From assembly GCA_963761615.1 (NCBI GenBank), contig CAVXGU010000004.1, positions 62,001 through 126,000 of the forward strand: a stretch of 64,000 nt of DNA, in the 5' to 3' direction. Both the position numbers and the translations under genes were made by a program. The notes beneath the pieces were generated by a model. That model worked only from the letters and a program-made list of their open reading frames with translations, was not told the origin of the DNA and did not search any database. The stretch comes from CAVXGU01 sp963761615. GTDB taxonomy: Bacteria > Acidobacteriota > Vicinamibacteria > Vicinamibacterales > CAVVIG01. Below are positions 1-8,449 of this stretch, one piece after another. The stretch's first letter is position 1; every line of letters starts with the position of its first letter.

Positions 1-410
1 TTGACGATGAGTCCGCCTCTCGAGGCGAGCAGCGGCATGGCGTGCTGGACGAGCGCGATCGGCGCGCCGGCGTTCACGGGGAACACGCGTCCGAACCGCC
101 GGACGTCGAAATCGAGCAGGCGTCCCGTGCCGCCGAGCTCGGACGCGTTGTTCACGAGCACGTCCAGGCCGCCGAGCCGGGCGGCCGCCTCCACCATCCG
201 CGCCCGTACGGCCGCGTCGGTCACGTCGCCCGCCACGGCCTCGACCGCGCGCCCTCGCGCGCGGAGGGTCCCGGCCGCGCCGGCCAGCGGACCGGCAGCG
301 CGCGCGTTGATCACCAGATCGCAGCCGCGGGCCGCCAGCACGCCCGCGATCACGGCGCCGAGCCCGCGGCTCGCGCCCGTGACGAGCGCCACTCGATTCG
401 CCTCGGTCAT
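1..410 (-). CDS. Short-chain dehydrogenase/reductase, N-terminal part (cut by window edge)
   Basis: The minus strand opens with ATG at 410 and runs off the left edge, leaving about 136 residues. It is a classical SDR: the NAD(P)-binding TGASRGLG loop is at residues 11-18 and the NNAS motif at 86-89. The catalytic Ser/Tyr/Lys lie outside the window, so the substrate cannot be judged. A good ribosome site (GAGGTG) sits just before the ATG. The gene is divergent to soxR and its promoter overlaps a SoxR box (438-455), so it is probably a direct SoxR target. SoxR outside the enterics is known to control oxidoreductases directly. The family is certain; the function is an inference. Confidence 0.85.
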   Translation of the reverse strand, partial: MTEANRVALVTGASRGLGAVIAGVLAARGCDLVINARAAGPLAGAAGTLRARGRAVEAVAGDVTDAAVRARMVEAAARLGGLDVLVNNASELGGTGRLLDFDVRRFGRVFPVNAGAPIALVQHAMPLLASRGGLIV

Positions 411-428
411 GTCGTCACCTCGGCCACC

Positions 429-459
429 AGCTTCGATCTTCAAGTGAGCTTGAAGTCAA
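429..459 (-). promoter_or_regulatory. Candidate SoxR-type promoter of the leftward SDR gene
   Basis: Read on the minus strand, a good -35 (TTGACT, 454-459) is followed by 19 bases and a weak -10 (GAAGCT, 429-434). A 19-base spacer with the operator inside it is the known layout of MerR/SoxR-activated promoters such as E. coli soxS. Here the dyad fills the spacer in the same register. The -10 is poor, which fits a promoter that needs activation. The leader would be only about 12 nt. Confidence 0.5.
438..455. promoter_or_regulatory. SoxR box (18-bp dyad)
   Basis: CTTCAAGTGAGCTTGAAG has perfect 7-bp arms (CTTCAAG/CTTGAAG) around a 4-bp centre. It closely resembles the soxS operator CCTCAAGTTAACTTGAGG. 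It lies 30 bp before soxR and 28 bp before the divergent SDR start, so a single bound SoxR dimer could govern both genes. Confidence 0.75.
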
Positions 460-484
460 GCGGAAATTCCGGCAGACTGCGGAC

Positions 485-919
485 ATGGACGAGGCGTTGA
501 CGGTCGGGGAGGTGGCGGCGCGGAGCGGCGTGGCGGCGTCGGCGCTGCGGTTCTACGAGGAACGGGGGCTGATCCATTCCCAGCGCAACGGCGCCGGCCA
601 CCGCCGGTACCCGCGCGCCGTGATCCGCCGGGTCGCGTTCATCGTGTTCGCGCAGAAAGTGGGGCTCTCGCTCGAGGAAGTCGCGGCCGAGCTCGGCAGG
701 CTGCCGCGCCACCGCGTGCCCGAGCGTTCGGACTGGGCGAAGCTGTCGGCCCGGTGGCGAGCGCGCATCGAGGCGCGCATCGCCGAGCTCGAGCGCCTGA
801 AGGACGGCATGACGGTGTGCATCGGATGCGGGTGCCTGTCGCTCGACCGGTGCCGGTTCTCGAACCCCGGCGACCGCGCCGGCCGCCGCGGTCCGGGAGC
901 CAGGTACTGGATCTCGTGA
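485..919 (+). CDS. soxR: Redox-sensitive transcriptional regulator SoxR (MerR family)
   Basis: This 144-residue cytoplasmic regulator has the MerR winged-helix start (TVGEVAARSGV, residues 6-16, then LRFYEERGLI at 21-30) and a dimerisation helix around residues 80-105. The C-terminal cluster C112-x2-C115-x-C117-x5-C123 in CIGCGCLS...C is the [2Fe-2S] signature that separates SoxR from other MerR proteins, and the NPGD tail motif is also kept. Oxidation of the cluster by redox-cycling compounds or superoxide switches SoxR to an activator. The ATG at 485 gives the standard N-terminus. There is no soxS nearby, so it probably regulates its divergent SDR neighbour directly, as in many non-enteric bacteria. 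Its stop codon runs straight into an octamer repeat block. Confidence 0.95.
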   Translation: MDEALTVGEVAARSGVAASALRFYEERGLIHSQRNGAGHRRYPRAVIRRVAFIVFAQKVGLSLEEVAAELGRLPRHRVPERSDWAKLSARWRARIEARIAELERLKDGMTVCIGCGCLSLDRCRFSNPGDRAGRRGPGARYWIS

Positions 920-1101
920 TGGGGTAATGGGGTGATGGGGTAATGGGGTGATGGGGTAATGTTTTGTCACGCTGTCTCGCCCCATCACGACATCACCCCA
1001 TTACCCCATCGCCCATCTCCATTACCCCATTACCCCATCACCCCATCACCCCATCACCCATCACCCCATTACCCCATTACCCCATTACCCCATTACCCCA
1101 T
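919..1101. repeat. Octamer foldback repeat element, copy 1
   Basis: The left part (919-961) is made of ATGGGGTA/ATGGGGTG units. After a roughly 20-bp spacer, the right part (981-1101) is made of the complementary ATTACCCC/ATCACCCC units, so the whole can fold into a long hairpin. The spacer contains GTCACGCTG, which also occurs in the spacer of the second copy at 13365-13514. The repeat begins at the soxR stop codon and ends in the start codon of the next gene. Confidence 0.85.
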
Positions 1102-3055
1102 GAATGACTCTCCCCTGTGGTCGCCGTCGCCGGAGCGGATTCGACGGGCGCGCATGACGGCGTTTCGCGAGGCGGTCGCGCGGCGCTGGGGCGTGCCCGT
1201 GGCCGATGTCGCGGCGCTCTACGACTTCTCGATCCGCGAGACGGAGCAGTTCTGGCGCTCGGTGTGGGATTTCTGCGGCATCGTCGCCGACGCCCAGGGC
1301 GACCGGGCCGTCGAGCATCCCGGCGCGATGCCGGGGGCGCGGTTCTTCCCCGACGCGCGCATGAACTTCGCGGCGAACCTGCTGCGCCGGCGCGACGAGC
1401 ATCCGGCGATCATCTTCTGGAGCGAGACCGGCGAGCGGCGCGAGCTGTCGTTCGCCGCCCTCTACCGCGACGTCTCGCGGGCGGTGCAGGCGCTTCGCGG
1501 CCTCGGCGTCGCGCGCGGCGACCGGATCGCCGGTTATCTGCCCAACCTGCCCGAGACGATCGTCGCGGCGCTGGCCGCCGCCGCCCTCGGGGCCGTCTGG
1601 TCGTCGTGCTCGCCCGACTTCGGCGTCGACGGCGTCGTCGATCGGTTCGGTCAGATTGCGCCGAAGATCCTGATTGCCGCCGACGGCTACTCCTATGGCG
1701 GCAAGCGCATCGACCTGACCGGGCGGCTCGGCGAGGTGGTGGCCCGCCTGCCCTCGGTCGAGCGTCTCATCGTCGTGCCGAACCCGCCGGCTGCGCCGGA
1801 CCGGGGCGGCGTGCCGCGGGCCGTGTGGTGGCCGGAACTGCTCGGCCCACAGGCCGGGGGCGACATCGCGTTCGAGAGCCTGCCGTTCAACCATCCGCTC
1901 TACATCCTGTTCTCGTCGGGCACGACGGGCGTCCCGAAGTGCATCGTGCACGGCGCCGGTGGCACCCTGATCCAGCACCTCAAGGAGCACCAGCTCCACT
2001 GCGACATCGGGCGCGGCGATCGGGTGTTCTACTTCACGACCTGCGGCTGGATGATGTGGAACTGGCTCGTCACCGCGCTGGCGTCGGAGGCGACGCTGGT
2101 GCTCTTCGACGGCTCGCCGTTCCATCCGGCGCCGACGGTGCTCTTCGATCTGGCCGACGCCGCGGGCGTCACCCTCTTCGGCACGTCGGCCAAATACCTC
2201 GCGTCGATCCAGAAGGCGGGACTGACGCCAGCGCGGACCCACCGCCTCGACGCGCTTCGCACGATCACCTCGACGGGCTCGCCGCTGTCCCCCGAGGGCT
2301 TCGACTACGTGTACCGGGAGGTGAAGCCCGACGTACACCTCGCGTCGATTTCGGGCGGCACCGACATCGTGAGCTGCTTCGTGGGCGGCAACCCCGCGGG
2401 GCCGGTGTGGCGGGGCGAGATCCAGATGCGCGCGCTCGGCATGGCGGTCGAGGTGTTCGACGAGCGGGGCCGGCCCCTTCGCGGCGAGCCGGGGGAGCTG
2501 GTCTGCACGGCGCCGTTTCCGTCGATGCCCGTGGGATTCTGGAACGATCCGGACGGCGAGAAGTACCGCGCCGCCTACTTCGAGAAGTACCCGGGCGTCT
2601 GGTGCCACGGCGACTGGGCCGAGATCACCGCCCACGACGGCGTCGTGATCTACGGGCGGTCCGACGCGACGCTGAACCCGGGCGGCGTGCGGATCGGCAC
2701 GTCGGAGATCTACCGCGTCGTCGAACGGCTGGACGAGGTGGTCGAGAGCCTGGCGGTGGCGCAGGAGCACGAGGGCGATCAGCGGATCGTGCTGTTCGTC
2801 CGGCTGCGCGACGGGCTGACGCTCGACCGCGCGCTCGCCGATCGGATCAGGCAGGAGATCCGCACGCACGCCTCGCCCCGCCACGTGCCGGCGCGCATCG
2901 TCCAGGTGCGCGACATCCCGCGGACCAGGAGCGGGAAGATCGTCGAGCTCGCCGCGCGTGAGGTGGTCCACGGGCGACCCGTCCGGAACCTCGAGGCGCT
3001 GGCGAATCCCGGCGCGCTCGACGAATTCCGCGATCGGCCCGAGCTCGCGGATTGA
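1100..3055 (+). CDS. aacS: Acetoacetyl-CoA synthetase (acetoacetate-CoA ligase)
   Basis: This 651-residue ANL-superfamily enzyme activates acetoacetate with ATP and CoA, feeding ketone bodies or polymer breakdown products into acetyl-CoA metabolism. The AMP-binding P-loop SSGTTGVPK is at residues 272-280. GTDIVSCFVGGNP, typical of the acetoacetyl subgroup, follows in the middle, then the hinge region near NPGGVRIGTSEIY. The catalytic lysine is in TRSGKI near residue 613. Length matches the family. I chose ATG at 1100 because residues before it would be encoded by octamer repeat (His/Pro/Ile/Thr low complexity). The last repeat unit forms part of the start codon, and no purine-rich ribosome site precedes it. 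Confidence 0.93.
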   Translation: MNDSPLWSPSPERIRRARMTAFREAVARRWGVPVADVAALYDFSIRETEQFWRSVWDFCGIVADAQGDRAVEHPGAMPGARFFPDARMNFAANLLRRRDEHPAIIFWSETGERRELSFAALYRDVSRAVQALRGLGVARGDRIAGYLPNLPETIVAALAAAALGAVWSSCSPDFGVDGVVDRFGQIAPKILIAADGYSYGGKRIDLTGRLGEVVARLPSVERLIVVPNPPAAPDRGGVPRAVWWPELLGPQAGGDIAFESLPFNHPLYILFSSGTTGVPKCIVHGAGGTLIQHLKEHQLHCDIGRGDRVFYFTTCGWMMWNWLVTALASEATLVLFDGSPFHPAPTVLFDLADAAGVTLFGTSAKYLASIQKAGLTPARTHRLDALRTITSTGSPLSPEGFDYVYREVKPDVHLASISGGTDIVSCFVGGNPAGPVWRGEIQMRALGMAVEVFDERGRPLRGEPGELVCTAPFPSMPVGFWNDPDGEKYRAAYFEKYPGVWCHGDWAEITAHDGVVIYGRSDATLNPGGVRIGTSEIYRVVERLDEVVESLAVAQEHEGDQRIVLFVRLRDGLTLDRALADRIRQEIRTHASPRHVPARIVQVRDIPRTRSGKIVELAAREVVHGRPVRNLEALANPGALDEFRDRPELAD

Positions 3056-3056
3056 G

Positions 3057-3390
3057 GCAGGCCTGAAGGCCTGCGCTACACGGGCGTGGGCGCATCCTGC
3101 TGTAGCGCAGACCTTCAGGTCTGCTGTGGCGCGGACGTTGCGGTCTGCCGTAGCGCAGACCTTCAGGTCTGCTGTGGCGCGGGCGTTGCGGTCTGCCGTA
3201 GCGCAGACCTTCAGGTCTGCTATCGCGCGGACGTTCCGGTCTGTCGTAGCGCAGACCTTCAGGTCTGCTATCGCGCGGACGTTCCGGTCTGCCGTAGCGC
3301 AGACCTTCAGGTCTGCCATCGCGCGGGCGTTCCGGTCTGCCCGTAGCGCAGACCTTCAGGTCTGCTATGGCGCGGACCTTCCGGTCTGCC
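3057..3390. repeat. 48-bp tandem repeat array with palindromic cores
   Basis: This fills the only gene-free stretch over 300 bases (3056-3393). Six units begin with GTAGCGCAG at 3102, 3150, 3198, 3246, 3294 and 3343, so the period is 48 bp, with one of 49. Each holds the dyad GCAGACCTTCAGGTCTGC (8-bp arms) and a second, degenerate dyad of the form GCGGACGTTCCGGTCTGC. A diverged copy in the opposite direction lies at 3057-3079. The array separates two convergent genes, so its hairpins could serve as a two-way terminator, although there is no T-run. Confidence 0.9.
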
Positions 3391-3393
3391 GCT

Positions 3394-5943
3394 TCAACGC
3401 AGCAGGATCCGCCGGTAGCCGCCGGCGACGAGCGCGGCGACGTCGGTCAGGACGCGCGGCAGGTGGAGTCCGCCCGGATACACGAGATAGCGCGGCTCCC
3501 ACACGGGATGGAACTTGTCCTTGAAGGCGCGCAGCCCCTGGAAGTTGTACAGCGCGCCGCCGTGCTCGTAGACGAACGAGCCGACGCGCGCCCACAGCGG
3601 GGCGACCGGCGAGTGCTCGAATCCCGAGAGCGGCGCCATCCCGAGCGAGAACCACTGGTAGCCCTGCTCGTGGCCCCAGGCCATCAGGTGCACGAAGAGG
3701 CCTTCCATCGCTTCCTCCGGTGCGTCGCGCCCGTAGCGCATCAGATCCACCGAGAGCTCCTGTCGGCCGCCGGCGGTCCAGACGTTGGCGAAGGCGACGA
3801 TGCGTCCGGCCTGCTCGATGACGGCGGCGGGGAAGCGCTGCAGGTACTCCGGGTCGAAGAAGCCGAGCGAGAAGCCCTTCTCGGCGGCGTGCTTCTTTGC
3901 CAGCCAGTCGTCGGACACGGCGTGCAGCTGGTCCATCACGGCGGCGACGCCGTTCTGCGGGATCACGCGGAAGGTCGCGCCGCTCTTCTCGAGGTGGCGC
4001 AGCACCTGCCGGAAGCCGCGCGCCTGGCTGCCGTCGAGCGAGAAGGCGGAGAGGTCGACGCGCGCTTCCTCGCCGAGCTTGATGAAGGTGAGCCCGAAGT
4101 CGGCGTACCGGTGCAGCTGGTCCTTGCGGACCTCGTAGAACACCGGGACGTCGTTGAAGTCGTCGGCGCGCTCGAGGAAGTCGCGGACCAGATCCGAGAA
4201 GCGCTCCGGCGGTCCGACCGGATCGCCGAGCGCGACCCACGTCCGTCCCTTGACGCCGTACATCACGAAGCCCGTCTTCTGCTCGTCGAAGAGCAGCGAC
4301 TTGTCGCCCAGGAAGGCGAGGTTGGGCCAGGTCGCCGGCTGCGAGGCGACGATCGCGCCCGCGGCGTCGAGCTCGGCGGGTGTCGGCGGCTCGGCCTCGT
4401 GCGGCGCCGGGGCCATCAGCTTCGCGAAGGCGAAGAGCAGGAGCGAGACCGCGGCGCCGACCGACGCCCGCAGGAACCGCGACGTCTCGGCGTGCAGCTC
4501 GAACTGCCAGAACAGCTGGTTCGAGAACTCGACGTGCCGGAACGCGAACAGCCCGAGCCAGATCGAGGCGCCCACCGCGCCCGCCACCGCGAGCACCCAG
4601 CCCGCCGAGAAGCGCGTGTCGAAGAGCGCCGCCCGGCGATCGAACGCCGGGCGCGCGCGCCAGAGGACCACGAGCATCAGGGTGAGGAGCGTGGCTTCCT
4701 CGTAGTCCGCGCCCTTGAGCAGCGAGGCGACGATGCCGATACCGATCGCGACCATCGTGAGGAAGTGCGCGCCGTCGAGCCGGCGCGACAGGCCCTGCGA
4801 CAGCAGGAGGAGCCCGACGCCCACGACGCTGCCGATGAAGTGCGACGCCTCGATGACGCCGAGCGGGAGGAGGCGCGAGAGAAACGCGAGGCGGCCGGCG
4901 CCGGCCGGCGCGGCGCCGGACACGAGCAGGACGAGCCCGCTCAGGAACGCGAACGCGGCCAGCACGTGCGGCGCGAGCTCGTCGGAGATGCGTCCGAGCA
5001 GCGCGCCCACCTGTGCGGCCTTGGCGCGGCGCTGGCGCAGCTCGTCGGCGACCAGCACCACCAGCGACACGGTGAGCGGCAGCAGGTAGTAGACGGCGCG
5101 ATAGACGACGAGCGCGGGCAGCACGGCGGCCGAGGCCAGGAACGGCCGGAGCAGCAGGACCATCAGGCCCTCGAAGACGCCGACGCCGCCCGGCACGTGG
5201 CTGGCCAGGCCGATGAGCTGCGCCGCGACGAAGACGCCGAGCAGTCCGACGAAGGACAGGTCGCTCGGCGGCAGCAGGGCGTACAGGACGGCGCCCGCGA
5301 GGGCCCAGTCGAGCACCGAGACCGCCAGCTGCGCGATCGCGATCCACGGCGGCGGCAGCGGGAGCTCGTACGTGCGCCAGCGCAGCGGCTCCCGGCGCAC
5401 GGCGGTGGCGACGAGGTACGCCGCGACCGCCGCCACGAGGAGCCACCCGAGCGTCGGGCCGAGGCCGGCCACCGGGAGGTCGAGCTCCACGGGCAGGTGG
5501 CTCGTCGCCAGCGTGACGCCGCCCAGCAGCATCAGCCCGAGCCAGAACGCGACCGTGTTCGACACCACGACGCGCGAGAGCTCCTCGGCGCTGAGGCCCC
5601 ACCGCACGTAGAACCGGTAGCGCACCGAGGCGCCGGTCAAGGCGCCGAAGCCGACGTTGTTCGAGATGGCGTACGCGAGGAGCGACGCGATCGCGATGCG
5701 CAGCGGCGCGAGGCGCGCGCCGATGTAGGTGAACGCGAGGAAGTCGTAGCCCGTGAGGATCGCGTAGTTCCCGATCGTGAAGAGGAGCGCGAGCGCCAGC
5801 CGGGCGTGCGGCGTCGCCAGGATGTCGCGGGAGAGCTGCCGCCAGCTGACGCTGTGCAGCTCGGCGCGCAGCACGACCAGGGCCGCGGCGAACAGGATCA
5901 GGCCGATGAGGGCGGGGAGCGCGCGTCGGAGACGATCAATCAT
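3394..5943 (-). CDS. mprF: MprF: lysylphosphatidylglycerol synthase/flippase
   Basis: This 849-residue integral membrane protein has the two-part MprF layout. Residues 1 to about 500 are a polytopic flippase region rich in Leu/Ala/Val helices. The C-terminal roughly 300 residues are the cytoplasmic DUF2156 transferase domain, which moves an aminoacyl group from aminoacyl-tRNA to phosphatidylglycerol. Family landmarks near the end are SLGMAPL, YNFQGLR and FKDKFHPVWEPRYL. The product lowers the negative surface charge and protects against cationic peptides. Which amino acid is used (Lys or Ala) cannot be read from the sequence. The gene stands alone, converges on the acetoacetyl-CoA synthetase gene across the 48-bp array, and is divergent to the penicillin-binding protein gene. 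Confidence 0.92.
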   Translation of the reverse strand: MIDRLRRALPALIGLILFAAALVVLRAELHSVSWRQLSRDILATPHARLALALLFTIGNYAILTGYDFLAFTYIGARLAPLRIAIASLLAYAISNNVGFGALTGASVRYRFYVRWGLSAEELSRVVVSNTVAFWLGLMLLGGVTLATSHLPVELDLPVAGLGPTLGWLLVAAVAAYLVATAVRREPLRWRTYELPLPPPWIAIAQLAVSVLDWALAGAVLYALLPPSDLSFVGLLGVFVAAQLIGLASHVPGGVGVFEGLMVLLLRPFLASAAVLPALVVYRAVYYLLPLTVSLVVLVADELRQRRAKAAQVGALLGRISDELAPHVLAAFAFLSGLVLLVSGAAPAGAGRLAFLSRLLPLGVIEASHFIGSVVGVGLLLLSQGLSRRLDGAHFLTMVAIGIGIVASLLKGADYEEATLLTLMLVVLWRARPAFDRRAALFDTRFSAGWVLAVAGAVGASIWLGLFAFRHVEFSNQLFWQFELHAETSRFLRASVGAAVSLLLFAFAKLMAPAPHEAEPPTPAELDAAGAIVASQPATWPNLAFLGDKSLLFDEQKTGFVMYGVKGRTWVALGDPVGPPERFSDLVRDFLERADDFNDVPVFYEVRKDQLHRYADFGLTFIKLGEEARVDLSAFSLDGSQARGFRQVLRHLEKSGATFRVIPQNGVAAVMDQLHAVSDDWLAKKHAAEKGFSLGFFDPEYLQRFPAAVIEQAGRIVAFANVWTAGGRQELSVDLMRYGRDAPEEAMEGLFVHLMAWGHEQGYQWFSLGMAPLSGFEHSPVAPLWARVGSFVYEHGGALYNFQGLRAFKDKFHPVWEPRYLVYPGGLHLPRVLTDVAALVAGGYRRILLR

Positions 5944-5970
5944 TGAGAAACGGTGCTCGGCCGGCCAAAG

Positions 5971-5999
5971 TTACCCGGCCGCCCAACCAAATTTATACG
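5971..5999 (+). promoter_or_regulatory. Candidate promoter of the penicillin-binding protein gene
   Basis: In the 107-bp divergent gap, a -10-like TATACG (5994-5999) stands in an AT-rich patch 17 bp after a weak -35 (TTACCC, 5971-5976). The start codon follows 52 bp later. This is the only AT-rich stretch in the gap; support is by eye only. Confidence 0.35.
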
Positions 6000-6050
6000 A
6001 AGCGGGCCCCCGGCCTCGCGATCACCCCGTAAAAAGACCCGGGAAGTGGC

Positions 6051-8342
6051 ATGCTGGTTGCTATGAAGCGGTCCGTGCGCGACACGTCCAGACTGCGCCG
6101 GCTCGCCCTGTCCAGGTCGAACGTGCGCCGGCTGGCCCTGGGCGGCGCGCTCGCGTTCCTGGCGGCCACCCTCTACGTGGCGGTCCTGTGGTGGCGGCTC
6201 CCCGATCTGACCGCGATCCGCGGCATGGATCGGATGGCCCAGGCGACGACGGTCTTCGATCGCAACGACCATATCGCCTTCACCCTCTACACCGAGCAGC
6301 GGATCGTCGTGCCGCTCGATCAGATCTCGCCGAACCTGCGCAAGGCGGTCGTCGCCATCGAGGACCACCGGTTCTACCAGCACCACGGCTTCGACGTCGT
6401 GCGCATCGGCGCCGCCGCGCTGACCGACCTGCGCCACCTCGGCTTCGTCGAAGGCGCCAGCACGATCACGCAGCAGCTGGCCAAGCTCAGCTTCCTCTCG
6501 CCCGAGCGGACGATCGGCCGCAAGCTCCAGGAGCTGATGCTCGCCGCGCGGATCGAGCACACCTTCACCAAGGACCAGATCCTCGAGATGTACCTGAACA
6601 AGGTCTTCTTCGGGGACGGTCTCTACGGCGCCGAGGCCGCCGCGCGCGGCTACTTCGACGAGCACGCCTCCGAGCTCACGGTCAGCCAGGCCGCGCTCCT
6701 CGCCGGTCTCGTGAAGTCGCCGGTGCGCTACGCGCCGACGGAGAACCTCCATCGGGCGCTCGAGCGCCGCGACCTCGTCCTGCAGGCGATGCTCGACACG
6801 GGCGCGATCGACCGGACGATCTTCGATCAGGCGCGCGCCAGCCACGTGACGCTGCACGACGGCCTGCAGGCCCCGGGGCGCGCCGGCTACGCGAAGGCCG
6901 CGGTGCTCCAGGAACTGCTCGACCGCTTCGGCGCCGAGAGCGTGTACGAAAAAGGGCTCCGCGTCTACACGACGCTCGACATGGACATGCAGCTCGCGGC
7001 CGAGAAGGCCGTCGCCGCCTCGCTCGACGACGTGACGCGGCGCCGCGCCGCGTGGCTGAAGCGCAGCCCGCGGCGCGCCAAGGTCGAGCAGGCGGCCGAT
7101 GCGACCAACCCGCTGCAGGCGGCGCTGCTCGCCCTCGACCCGGACACGGGCGCGATCCGCGCCATGGTCGGCGGGCGCGACTTCCGCGAGAGCGCGTTCA
7201 ACCGGGCCGTCCAGGCGCGGCGCCAGCCCGGCTCCGCCTTCAAGCCGTTCGTGTACGCCGCCGCCCTCGAGTCCGGCTTCACGCCGGCGACGCTCATCAC
7301 CCACCTCGACGATCCCATTCCGACGCCCGCCGGCGACTGGACCCCGGACGATGGCCACGTGAGCGGCGACGCGATCACGCTGCGCGACGCGCTGCGCGTC
7401 TCGAGCAACCGCGCGGCCGTGCACCTCGTCGAGGAAGTCGGCATCCCGCGCGCCGTCCGGTTCGCGCAGTCGATGGGCGTCGGCGAGGTGCCCAGCGTGC
7501 CGTCGATGGCGCTCGGCGCCGGCGACGTGACCCTGGAGAGCATGACCGCCGCCTACTCCGCGTTCATCAACGGCGGGATGGTGCCGCACCCGCTGCTGAT
7601 CCGCCGCGTGGAGAGCCGCGACGGCACGCTGCTGTACCAGGCGCAGCCCTCCTCCACGCGCGTCATCCAGGCGACCACGGCCTTCCTCATGGCCGACATG
7701 CTCGCCGGCGTCGTCAACGCCGGCACCGGCTCGGGCGTGCGCCAACTCGGGTTCACGCTGCCGGCCGGCGGCAAGACGGGCACGACCAACAGCGTGCGCG
7801 ACGCGTGGTTCGTCGGCTTCACGCCGCACCTCGCCACCGGGGTCTGGGTGGGCTTCGATCAGCCGCGGACGATTCTGCCCAACGGCTTCGCGTCGAACAT
7901 CGCCGTGCCGCTCTGGACGGCGTTCATGAAGACGGCGACGCGCCGCGATGCGCCGGACTGGATCGCGCCGCCCCCCGGGATCACGACCGCGGACGTGTGC
8001 CGCCTGTCGGGAAAGCTCGCGACCGACGGCTGCCGCTCGGCCGAGGTGGTCGGGGCCGACGGCCAGCTCGAGCGGGTCTCGACGGCCTACACGGAATACT
8101 TCGTCGAGGGAACCGAACCGACGACGTACTGCGATCTGCATCCGTCGCGGAGCTTCGCGGGCCGCCTGGCGAGCCTGTTCAGCGGCGGCGGGCCGCCGAG
8201 CCCTCCGCCGGCCGTCAACGAGCCGCACGATCCTGGGCGGGAGCGCGTCGGACCGGTGACCGACTCCTCGATGCCTCCGCCGCCTCCGCGCCCGCGGAAG
8301 AAGCGCGGCTTCTGGGCCCGCCTCTTCGGGATAGGGCGGTAG
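6051..8342 (+). CDS. mrcA: Class A penicillin-binding protein (PBP1A type)
   Basis: This bifunctional 763-residue murein synthase is anchored by one N-terminal helix (about residues 29-48). The GT51 glycosyltransferase domain carries the catalytic glutamate in AIEDHRFY (E104), then GASTITQQLAK and the KLQELMLA...LNKVFFG block. The transpeptidase domain has all three active-site motifs: SAFK (S395, K398), SSN (451-453) and KTGT (from K575). A proline-rich tail ends in a basic patch. It polymerises lipid II and crosslinks peptidoglycan on the outer face of the inner membrane. The ATG at 6051 follows GGGAAG; an in-frame ATG at 6063 is an alternative. A G/C-rich hairpin repeat follows the stop. 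Confidence 0.93.
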   Translation: MLVAMKRSVRDTSRLRRLALSRSNVRRLALGGALAFLAATLYVAVLWWRLPDLTAIRGMDRMAQATTVFDRNDHIAFTLYTEQRIVVPLDQISPNLRKAVVAIEDHRFYQHHGFDVVRIGAAALTDLRHLGFVEGASTITQQLAKLSFLSPERTIGRKLQELMLAARIEHTFTKDQILEMYLNKVFFGDGLYGAEAAARGYFDEHASELTVSQAALLAGLVKSPVRYAPTENLHRALERRDLVLQAMLDTGAIDRTIFDQARASHVTLHDGLQAPGRAGYAKAAVLQELLDRFGAESVYEKGLRVYTTLDMDMQLAAEKAVAASLDDVTRRRAAWLKRSPRRAKVEQAADATNPLQAALLALDPDTGAIRAMVGGRDFRESAFNRAVQARRQPGSAFKPFVYAAALESGFTPATLITHLDDPIPTPAGDWTPDDGHVSGDAITLRDALRVSSNRAAVHLVEEVGIPRAVRFAQSMGVGEVPSVPSMALGAGDVTLESMTAAYSAFINGGMVPHPLLIRRVESRDGTLLYQAQPSSTRVIQATTAFLMADMLAGVVNAGTGSGVRQLGFTLPAGGKTGTTNSVRDAWFVGFTPHLATGVWVGFDQPRTILPNGFASNIAVPLWTAFMKTATRRDAPDWIAPPPGITTADVCRLSGKLATDGCRSAEVVGADGQLERVSTAYTEYFVEGTEPTTYCDLHPSRSFAGRLASLFSGGGPPSPPPAVNEPHDPGRERVGPVTDSSMPPPPPRPRKKRGFWARLFGIGR

Positions 8343-8348
8343 CTTATC

Positions 8349-8423
8349 GGGCAGGTAGGGCCGGTAGGGCGGGTCGGGTGATCCCGCTACCCGCCTTGCC
8401 CGCCCCACCCGCCTGACCTGCCC
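8349..8423. repeat. G-rich inverted repeat after the PBP gene
   Basis: The left arm starts GGGCAGGT (8349-8356) and continues with AGGGCCGGT-like units. The right arm ends ACCTGCCC (8416-8423) and is largely its reverse complement, so the block forms an imperfect hairpin of about 30 bp per arm. It could act as a terminator for the PBP gene. Its left-arm unit recurs almost unchanged inside holB at 8613-8650. Confidence 0.7.
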
Positions 8424-8449
8424 TTCATCCCGCGTAGTACCATCCCCCG

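Noticed and set aside
959..1099. N-terminal extension of acetoacetyl-CoA synthetase (47 residues)
   Set aside because: It is translated octamer repeat (His/Pro/Ile/Thr), absent from the family, and ends at the natural Met-Asn-Asp start.
3057..3390. 48-bp tandem array considered as a CRISPR
   Set aside because: The units are contiguous and wholly similar; there are no unique spacers and no cas genes.
3367..5946. Long open frame antisense to mprF
   Set aside because: Composition is Arg/Glu/Asp/Gln/His-rich nonsense with no recognisable motif; it is the usual mirror of a high-GC gene. Similar antisense frames over 5940-8552, 14983-17472, 42126-45308 and 50084-53083 were dropped for the same reason.
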